Assembly: GCA_023266155.1 (NCBI GenBank) | Contig: JAHFRS010000014.1 | Span: 1-12,671 of the forward strand | DNA length: 12,671 nt | Reading direction: 5' to 3' | Origin: an archaeon | GTDB taxonomy: Archaea > Nanobdellota > Nanobdellia > Woesearchaeales > GW2011-AR9 | Part shown: one piece after another, positions 7,830 through 12,671 of the stretch | Position numbering within the stretch: position 1 is the first letter of the stretch | Layout of the letters: each line of letters begins with the position of its first letter | Translations under genes and position numbers: made by a program | The notes under the pieces: model-generated | What the model was told of the DNA's origin: nothing | The model's input: the letters and a program-made list of their open reading frames with translations, nothing else | The model's database searches: none

Positions 7830-8838
7830 TTCTAACCTGCTGTTCATCTTTAAGCCCCTGAACATCCTCAACGCTAAATTTAACGACGTACATCCCGACC
7901 GGAGTGGCAGTCTGACTAATAACACCATCTGGCATTACCGGAAATAATATTGAATCAGAAGAAAAACGGAGGAGATCCTCTTCGGCATCCTTGGCCGTTA
8001 ACTGATACGAAAAAGAAGATCCTTTCTGGATGACCTGTTTGGGGATATAGGTTAACTCCGGGGCAGAATTGATGGCATCATCTTTAATGGCAAACATAAA
8101 TGTAAATGGAGCACTATCCGTCACAGAACTTTTATCGCTGAGAGAATAAATAAACGTCCGGGAATCAAAGGGAAAAGATGATAAAAAGTAGTTCTCATCT
8201 TGGGGGACATAGGCCAGTAAACGAGTCTGATTTTGCTGATGACTTTGAATAACGTTCCGTGCTTCCCTAACAACCGCTCCCACCCTCAACGGCACACTGT
8301 TCGAGAAATCCTCAATCTGGAAAGAATCATCACCCAAAGCCACTTTCAGTTTATACTTCGCCTTCACCGTGACATCCTCTAATCCGATCTTAACATCAGC
8401 CTTCAATACATTCTTTTCCGTAACGGTAATTCCCTCATTGGCAAAAACAAAAAAATCATCCAGGCAAGGATTAATATTTTCTTCGACATAACGATTCAGC
8501 TGCTGCTCCATCTTCTCAAGAGAAAGTCGGTTTACGCCATTCAGATAGCCGTAATTAATCAACGCATTTTCCGTGACAAGAATGGTGGTCGGATCATCAG
8601 GGTAAACGATACCACCTTGTATTCCCAGCAGATACATCGCCGGAGTAACAGTTTCCCGCAGACAACTTTCGATAAAAGTAGTTATTTGCGGTTTTAACCG
8701 CAGGGCTAAAGGTGATGCTAATTCTGTCTCCAGTCGGCCTTTTTCCAGTGAAGAAACGAGATAAAACACGCCGGCAAACACCGCGAGGAGAATGATACCT
8801 ATAATTAAGAAAATCGTCACCTGTCCTCTTTTTGGCAT
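7810..8838 (-). CDS. Prepilin-like membrane-anchored protein, Ig-like C-terminus
   Basis: A surface protein of 342 residues. The start MPKRGQVTIF followed by a hydrophobic helix (about residues 7-31) is a class III (prepilin-type) or simple N-terminal anchor, of a form I know from many Woesearchaeota-like proteins. Residues 50-130 contain IESCLRETV (C59), GIQGGIV and NPCLDD (C125). This CL...GxQGG pattern recurs in a DPANN family of unknown function; the two cysteines could pair. From N257 to the end the sequence (SAPELTYIP, SYQLTAKDAEED, VKFSVEDVQG) looks like a cadherin/Ig-like beta-sandwich. Its stop codon overlaps the start of the giant gene by 8 bases, so the two are co-translated. It may anchor or assemble the giant at the cell surface. 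The first ATG is supported by a TATA-like box 26-34 bases upstream. Function is otherwise unknown. Confidence 0.82.
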   Translation of the reverse strand: MPKRGQVTIFLIIGIILLAVFAGVFYLVSSLEKGRLETELASPLALRLKPQITTFIESCLRETVTPAMYLLGIQGGIVYPDDPTTILVTENALINYGYLNGVNRLSLEKMEQQLNRYVEENINPCLDDFFVFANEGITVTEKNVLKADVKIGLEDVTVKAKYKLKVALGDDSFQIEDFSNSVPLRVGAVVREARNVIQSHQQNQTRLLAYVPQDENYFLSSFPFDSRTFIYSLSDKSSVTDSAPFTFMFAIKDDAINSAPELTYIPKQVIQKGSSFSYQLTAKDAEEDLLRFSSDSILFPVMPDGVISQTATPVGMYVVKFSVEDVQGLKDEQQVRIVVKDE

Positions 8839-8862
8839 AAGGAGAAAAGTAGGCCTAAACCA

Positions 8863-9342
8863 CTATTTAAAGCTTCGGGGAAACTTCTTCTGACTTTTCT
8901 CTTTGATCTTTTCTTTCCGCAGCAGCTTTTCCATCTCCCGTACAAACTCCAGGACATCTTGATGGTCTTCTTCAATATCGTGAAACTCCCGATCTTCATC
9001 AACTTTCGCATACTGATGTACCAGCAAATTACGTAAACCGATAAGCTCTTTGATTTGTTGTGCTAACTTCTCGGGAAGCAGCCCATACTTTGAAAGGGTC
9101 GTGATGCTTTCCCGTGCTTCAGGGGGCCGTTCCAATCCTTTCCCAGAAATAATCATCATCACGACATCAACAATGGAATCAGCAATCAGCTCGATCGTTT
9201 TTTCCACGGCCCGCCGGGAGATCCGATTTCGCCTGAAAGTGGCTTGAGAAGGCAAATCTTCCATCAGTTCTTCATGGTAGCGCACAATCAGGTCAAGCTT
9301 ATCATTAATCCTTTGGATGTGTTTTGAATCGAGTGGTCTCAT
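8863..9342 (-). CDS. hepT: HepT-type HEPN RNase toxin (DUF86)
   Basis: Toxin half of an HEPN/MNT toxin-antitoxin pair, 159 residues. The hallmark RX4HXY motif is complete: R104, H109 and Y111 in RNLLVHQY. In this family R and H form the RNase active site at the dimer interface. The tyrosine is the residue that the MNT partner AMPylates to switch the toxin off. The rest is helical, as expected for HEPN. An N-terminal basic patch (FRRNRISRRAVEK) near residues 36-48 and a Lys-rich tail are notable. The usual DUF86 length is about 110-150, so the tail of about 20 residues (KEKIKEKSQKK) is slightly long. The gene overlaps mntA by four bases (ATGA), so antitoxin is made first and the two are coupled. 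The stop codon sits within the TATA-like box of the next gene. Confidence 0.9.
   Translation of the reverse strand: MRPLDSKHIQRINDKLDLIVRYHEELMEDLPSQATFRRNRISRRAVEKTIELIADSIVDVVMMIISGKGLERPPEARESITTLSKYGLLPEKLAQQIKELIGLRNLLVHQYAKVDEDREFHDIEEDHQDVLEFVREMEKLLRKEKIKEKSQKKFPRSFK
8864..8872 (-). promoter_or_regulatory. TATA-like box of the surface-protein operon
   Basis: The sequence ctttaaata on the minus strand is centred about 30 bases upstream of the ATG at 8838, with a purine-rich stretch before it. It overlaps the hepT stop codon. This suggests the surface-protein operon has its own promoter, although read-through from mntA-hepT is also possible because no T-run separates them. Confidence 0.5.
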
Positions 9343-9704
9343 ACTGTCGCCATCATCTCCTTATGGTACTCTTCCAGAAAAGCTTTATATCGCGGGTATT
9401 CTAATTCGATGTAGGAAAACTGCTGAAAGATTCGATCATCATTTCTGGTAAAGAGAAGTTTTCCATTAAAGAGGACCTCCCTTTTTATATGCAGAGGCAA
9501 GTCCTCGTAGAAACTAAAGTCGTATTTCTCCGGAAATTCGGTAATTATACGCAACTTCTGCCGTAGCGAGAGTAATGTTGTGGTAAAGATACAGAGATCA
9601 ATATCGCCATAATCCTTACTCTCCAGCGATGAGCCAAACTGAATAACTGATTCTACCAATGGGTTCCTCTTCAATGTATTTACAATTTCAATCAACTGTT
9701 CCAT
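9339..9704 (-). CDS. mntA: MntA-type minimal nucleotidyltransferase antitoxin
   Basis: Antitoxin partner of HepT, 121 residues, of the minimal nucleotidyltransferase (MNT) family. In characterised pairs this enzyme neutralises HepT by AMPylating the tyrosine of RX4HXY. The active site is FGSS...GDIDL: G24-S25 and the metal-binding D34 and D36, with D62 in KYDFSF the best candidate for the third carboxylate. Between GS and DxD there are eight residues, whereas the textbook MNT motif has ten. The loop is therefore short, but all catalytic residues are present. The C-terminus (DDRIFQQF onward) is helical. The gene is first in the operon, overlaps hepT by ATGA and diverges from mutS across a 110-base gap. 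The TATA-like box about 26 bases upstream supports the ATG at 9704. Confidence 0.88.
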   Translation of the reverse strand: MEQLIEIVNTLKRNPLVESVIQFGSSLESKDYGDIDLCIFTTTLLSLRQKLRIITEFPEKYDFSFYEDLPLHIKREVLFNGKLLFTRNDDRIFQQFSYIELEYPRYKAFLEEYHKEMMATV

Positions 9705-9726
9705 AACATCAGAAAAGGAAGACCGC

Positions 9727-9735
9727 TATAAAAAG
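9727..9735 (-). promoter_or_regulatory. TATA-like box of mntA-hepT
   Basis: The sequence ctttttata on the minus strand is centred about 26 bases upstream of the mntA ATG, consistent with a leaderless mRNA. Confidence 0.55.
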
Positions 9736-9763
9736 GTATCTCTGATTAAACTTTTTCGCCATT

Positions 9764-9779
9764 GTAACTTTCAACCACA
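9764..9779. promoter_or_regulatory. Motif shared with the left-edge repeats
   Basis: The stretch aactttcaaccacaa lies between the divergent mntA and mutS TATA-like boxes. It contains the same two blocks (aactttca and accacaa) as the paired 14-mers at 61-74 and 95-108, in swapped order. It may be a binding site for a shared regulator; chance is not excluded for A/T-rich words this short. Confidence 0.25.
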
Positions 9780-9784
9780 ACAAT

Positions 9785-9793
9785 CTTTAAAAA
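9785..9793 (+). promoter_or_regulatory. TATA-like box of mutS
   Basis: The sequence ctttaaaaa is centred about 26 bases upstream of the mutS ATG at 9815. No ribosome-binding site precedes the ATG, so a leaderless transcript is likely. Confidence 0.55.
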
Positions 9794-9814
9794 AAGGCCT
9801 CTTCTCAAGAGAGC

Positions 9815-12373
9815 ATGAGCGATGAAATCGGGGGAAGTCAGGGAAACAAGTCCAGCATCCTTGACTTTGAGCCAGAGCAGTTAACTCCCGGCATGCGACA
9901 ATATTTAGAAGTCAAAAGATCTCACCCTGACTGTCTGGTCATGCTCCGCATGGGCGATTTCTATGAGATGTTCTATGAGGATGCCATCACCGCCGCACGG
10001 GAATTAGAAATAACTCTCACCTCTCGAGGAAAGGGTGAAAAACGCGCGCCGTTAGCGGGTGTTCCCTTCCATGCCCTGGATACCTATCTCGGTCGGCTGG
10101 TCAAAAAAGGCTTTAAAGTTGCCATCGTCGAACAGCTGGAAGATCCTAAATTGGCGAAAGGGTTAGTCAAACGAGGCTTGGTTCGCATCGTCACCCCCGG
10201 AACAGTGATCGAAAGTTCTCTGCTGAATGAAAAAGAAAATAATTATCTTGTGGCACTCACATCATTTGGCGACCAGTATGCTTTAGCCAGCTGTGACCTT
10301 TCCACCGGCGAATTTTCCGTCACCAGTATTCGTGGCCAGCCGCAACTGTTTCATGAACTGGCCCGGTTAAATCCCCGTGAAAGCATCATTCCGCAAAGCT
10401 TACAGGTCGATAGAGAATTGCTGGAACAGCTCAAACGTCAGGGCTGTTTCCTCACGACGCTGGAAGATTATTTTTTCCGGCCGGAGAAAGCGGCGGAAAT
10501 CCTGCGGCAGCACTTTCAACTTCAGACTCTTTCCTCTTTTGGCCTCGACGAACGCAGCTTGTCGACGGCGGTCGCAGGAGCTTTGCTTCATTACCTGATC
10601 AGCACCCAAAAAAATTCGTTAAGTCATATCAAAAAGATAACTCATCGTCATAATCAGGAGACGATGCTGCTGGACTTTACGACGATACGTAACTTGGAAC
10701 TGCTGGGTAATATCCGTGACGGCTCACTGAAGGGGTCTTTATTGTCCGTGCTGGACCATACCATGACCGCGATGGGCGCTCGGCTGTTACGCCGCTGGAT
10801 CAAACAACCCTTGCTGCAGAAAGATAAAATTAATCAACGGCTGGATTCGGTTCAGGCACTGAAAGAAAACATTATTGCACGGGAAGAGATCATGGTAGGA
10901 CTTTCTGCTATCCAAGATTTGGAACGCTTGATCAGTAGAGTAAATTATGGAAACGCGACTCCCCGCGAGGTGCTAGCTCTGCGAAATTCACTCCAACTCT
11001 TGCCACTGGTCAAACAAAAAATAAGTTCATTACTTCAGGGATCCTCACCACTTCCCCACCAATCTCAGGGATCATCAAACCCCTTGCTTACAGAAATAGC
11101 CACTCTTCCTGATTTTTCTGCCCTTACTTCCATGCTCGCCGCCGCTCTTCGTGATGATGCTCCCATCACCATCCGGGAGGGAGGGATCATAAGGCAAGGT
11201 TATAACTCCGAACTGGATGAATGGCAAAAAATCAAAACGCATGGGCGAGACTATTTACAGCAGTGGGAAGAGCAGGAGCGGCAACGTACGGGAATTTCGA
11301 CCTTAAAAATTGGCTATACCGACGTTTTCGGCTATTTCATTGAAATTACCAAGAAAAATCTTCATTTAGTTCCCCGCCATTACCTCCGGAAACAAACGAC
11401 AGCAAATGCCGAGCGTTACATTACCGAAGAATTGAAACAATGGGAAGAAAAAATTCTCAGTGCCGAAGAAAAAATTGTGGAATTGGAATATACTTTGTTT
11501 CAGGCCCTGCTGACACAAATTGTACAGCACACCAGTGAAATTCAGGATGCTGCCTCTAAAGTTGCGGTGCTGGATGTTCTATGTTGCCTGGCGAAAGTCG
11601 CGGCAGAAAATAATTATCGAAAGCCTGAACTGGTGGAGCACGCCATCATTCATCTTCACCATTCTCGCCATCCGGTGATTGAACGAATGACTTCCAACTT
11701 CATTGCCAACGATATTAGATTAGATGAAAAAGAAATGATAATCATCACTGGCCCAAACATGAGTGGGAAAAGCACTTTGATGCGACAGGTAGCTTTAACC
11801 GTTCTTCTTGCCCAGATTGGTTCTTTCGTCCCGGCAGATAAAGCCGTGTTGGGTATCGTCGATCGGATATTTACCAGAGTCGGCGCCTATGATGACTTGA
11901 GTTCCGGGCAATCAACGTTCATGATTGAAATGAGTGAAACGGCGGCCATCCTTAATAATGCCACAGAAAAAAGTTTGATCATCCTTGACGAGATTGGCAG
12001 AGGAACGTCCACCTTTGACGGCGTCGCTATCGCCTGGAGTGTCGCTGAACATTTGTATCACCAGATCAAAGCTAGAACGTTATTTTCCACCCATTACCAC
12101 GTTCTGAACAAACTGACACAGCACTGTCCCCGCATCAGAAATTATAATTTAGCCGTTCGTGAAGTTAAAGATGAAATTATTTTTTTGCGGAAATTGGTTG
12201 AGGGTGGCACAGATCAAAGTTACGGGATTCATGTCGCTCAATTAGCGGGACTGCCCTCTGAAGTGGTTAACCGGGCGCGGGAGATTCAGGCGTTGTTAGA
12301 GAAAGATGATGAGATGATGAGAAAACTGAAAGGCAAAAGAATGGAGGAGCAGGTGAGTTTAGGAAGGTTTTGA
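9815..12373 (+). CDS. mutS: DNA mismatch repair protein MutS (bacterial MutS1 type)
   Basis: A full-length mismatch recognition ATPase of 852 residues, about the size of E. coli MutS (853). The mismatch-binding domain carries the diagnostic F-x-E in MGDFYEMF (F49, E51). The connector, lever/clamp and ATPase domains follow in normal order. The ATPase domain has Walker A GPNMSGKST (646-654), a signature region rich in DDLSSGQSTF, Walker B DEIGRGTSTFDG (D725, E726) and STHYH with H760. A small insertion in the lever region (about residues 408-425) contains a duplicated QGSS. The protein ends EEQVSLGRF, a clamp-binding-like peptide; there is no long C-terminal tetramer domain after it. MutS1 is patchy in archaea and is usually viewed as bacterial in origin. 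No mutL is in the window. The gene diverges from mntA-hepT. The start fits the normal spacing before LTPGMRQYLEVK and the TATA-like box. Confidence 0.97.
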   Translation: MSDEIGGSQGNKSSILDFEPEQLTPGMRQYLEVKRSHPDCLVMLRMGDFYEMFYEDAITAARELEITLTSRGKGEKRAPLAGVPFHALDTYLGRLVKKGFKVAIVEQLEDPKLAKGLVKRGLVRIVTPGTVIESSLLNEKENNYLVALTSFGDQYALASCDLSTGEFSVTSIRGQPQLFHELARLNPRESIIPQSLQVDRELLEQLKRQGCFLTTLEDYFFRPEKAAEILRQHFQLQTLSSFGLDERSLSTAVAGALLHYLISTQKNSLSHIKKITHRHNQETMLLDFTTIRNLELLGNIRDGSLKGSLLSVLDHTMTAMGARLLRRWIKQPLLQKDKINQRLDSVQALKENIIAREEIMVGLSAIQDLERLISRVNYGNATPREVLALRNSLQLLPLVKQKISSLLQGSSPLPHQSQGSSNPLLTEIATLPDFSALTSMLAAALRDDAPITIREGGIIRQGYNSELDEWQKIKTHGRDYLQQWEEQERQRTGISTLKIGYTDVFGYFIEITKKNLHLVPRHYLRKQTTANAERYITEELKQWEEKILSAEEKIVELEYTLFQALLTQIVQHTSEIQDAASKVAVLDVLCCLAKVAAENNYRKPELVEHAIIHLHHSRHPVIERMTSNFIANDIRLDEKEMIIITGPNMSGKSTLMRQVALTVLLAQIGSFVPADKAVLGIVDRIFTRVGAYDDLSSGQSTFMIEMSETAAILNNATEKSLIILDEIGRGTSTFDGVAIAWSVAEHLYHQIKARTLFSTHYHVLNKLTQHCPRIRNYNLAVREVKDEIIFLRKLVEGGTDQSYGIHVAQLAGLPSEVVNRAREIQALLEKDDEMMRKLKGKRMEEQVSLGRF

Positions 12374-12403
12374 ACTGGTGAGAAGCCTAACTTATAGCTC
12401 AGC

Positions 12404-12416
12404 TTTTGCGGTTTTT
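12404..12416 (+). terminator. T-rich terminator-like run after mutS
   Basis: Two T clusters (tttt, then ttttt ending at 12416) lie 30-43 bases after the mutS stop, with a weak aagc/gctt stem before them. Archaeal termination needs little more than such a run. Confidence 0.4.
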
Positions 12417-12428
12417 GACATTTAAATA

Positions 12429-12608
12429 TTAGAGTACGCAAATCATATCTATTCGACGGGCTGTCTTATGACCATCAACGCTATACTGATGGTGTCCAGA
12501 TGGTGATTGGCGATTTTGGTTTGCGTACTGCTTTCTGTAAAGCTTAGCCAGTAAGAACGAGAATATTTCTACCTTGAAAAACCCTGCGGAGTTTTTAAGC
12601 GCATTCAT
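12429..12608 (-). CDS. Possible small basic protein, 59 residues
   Basis: An ATG at 12608 opens 59 codons to the TAA at 12431-12429, convergent with mutS. I do not recognise the product. It begins MNALKNSAGFFKVEIF, continues with a short hydrophobic helix (FSFLLAKLY), then a Gln/Asn/His-rich and basic part (NRQSPSGHHQYS, HKTARRID), ending ICVL. There is no signal peptide or known motif. The main support is a TATA-like box (ttttttaata, 12638-12629) centred 25 bases upstream of the ATG, the same spacing as at the other genes here. Against it: the length is near chance, there is no ribosome-binding site, and the same DNA holds inverted repeats that may be the real signal. Confidence 0.3.
   Translation of the reverse strand: MNALKNSAGFFKVEIFSFLLAKLYRKQYANQNRQSPSGHHQYSVDGHKTARRIDMICVL
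12433..12529. repeat. 10-bp inverted repeat enclosing a smaller hairpin
   Basis: The arms agtacgcaaa (12433-12442) and tttgcgtact (12520-12529) are perfect complements. Inside, ccatca (12472-12477) pairs with tgatgg (12487-12492) around a 9-base loop, with a possible GA/TC extension over a two-base bulge. This nesting could be a structured RNA or the remnant of a small element. No conserved RNA family motif is recognised. Confidence 0.4.
12576..12596 (+). terminator. Hairpin with T5, terminator-like
   Basis: The stem aaaaacCC / GGagttttt with loop tgc and a bulged A (about 12577-12595) ends in five T's on the plus strand. It could back up termination after mutS. It could also lie inside the possible small minus-strand gene by chance. 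Confidence 0.3.
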
Positions 12609-12628
12609 CAGCAGGTCTTTCGCTGAAT

Positions 12629-12638
12629 ATTAAAAAAG
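12629..12638 (-). promoter_or_regulatory. TATA-like box of the possible small gene
   Basis: The sequence ttttttaata on the minus strand is centred about 25 bases upstream of the ATG at 12608, matching the leaderless pattern seen elsewhere in the window. Confidence 0.35.
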
Positions 12639-12671
12639 CTCCAGACCGACCGTACTCTGCGCGGGGAATAG

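Larger units (their letters stand above)
12374..12671. other. Right-edge stretch with IR, T-runs and possible small gene
   Basis: After mutS there is no recognised gene. The stretch contains a T-rich run (12404-12416), a TATA-like word (tttaaata, 12421-12428), a 10-bp inverted repeat 77 bases apart with a smaller hairpin inside, a second hairpin with T5 (12576-12596) and a possible minus-strand frame of 59 codons. I see no tRNA, rRNA, SRP or RNase P signature. Confidence 0.4.

Noticed and set aside
12416..12547. A plus-strand open frame to the TAG near 12545, with a protein-like stretch DGLSYDHQRYTDG
   Set aside because: It has no usable start codon or ribosome-binding site, and it lies over the inverted repeats; its composition may simply mirror the minus-strand frame.
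1..12671. A CRISPR array or transposon
   Set aside because: No regularly spaced repeat family, transposase or matching terminal repeats were found; the few repeats are short and local.

Overview
The window looks archaeal, most likely from a small-genome DPANN lineage of the Woesearchaeota/Pacearchaeota kind. Three things point that way. One protein begins with the RGQVTIF-type prepilin-like N-terminus and carries the CL...GxQGG region that I recall from that group. Nearly every gene start has an A/T-rich TATA-like box about 25-28 bases upstream of the ATG, as expected for leaderless archaeal transcripts. The region also mixes archaeal toxin-antitoxin pairs with a bacterial-type MutS. There is no rRNA or marker gene here, so the assignment is inference.

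Layout, left to right: (1) a short non-coding left edge with repeats and a hairpin (1-208). (2) A minimal Rnl2-like RNA ligase on the minus strand (209-814). (3) A divergent vapB antitoxin (957-1226) whose vapC partner survives only as an out-of-frame C-terminal fragment (1183-1332). (4) A two-way terminator region (about 1334-1417). (5) A two-gene minus-strand operon: a 342-residue prepilin-like, membrane-anchored protein with an Ig/cadherin-like C-terminus (7810-8838), overlapping by 8 bases a 2133-residue exported protein (1416-7817). The giant has a signal peptide, a beta-rich N-terminal half, coiled coils, a long Ala-rich helical region and a C-terminal protein-kinase-like domain with its catalytic residues intact. 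(6) An HEPN/MNT toxin-antitoxin operon, mntA-hepT, with ATGA overlap (8863-9704). (7) A divergent, full-length MutS (9815-12373). (8) A right edge with terminator-like T-runs, an inverted repeat and a possible 59-codon gene on the minus strand (12429-12608).

Three themes recur. RNA cleavage and repair: HepT is a predicted RNase kept in check by MntA, a second RNase toxin (VapC) has been destroyed by deletion, and an RNA ligase lies next to that wreck. Mismatch repair: MutS ends in a sliding-clamp-binding-like peptide. Cell surface: the prepilin-like protein and the giant are translationally coupled and probably work together outside the membrane. The exported kinase-like giant is the strongest candidate for an undescribed system, possibly serving contact with a host or with other cells.
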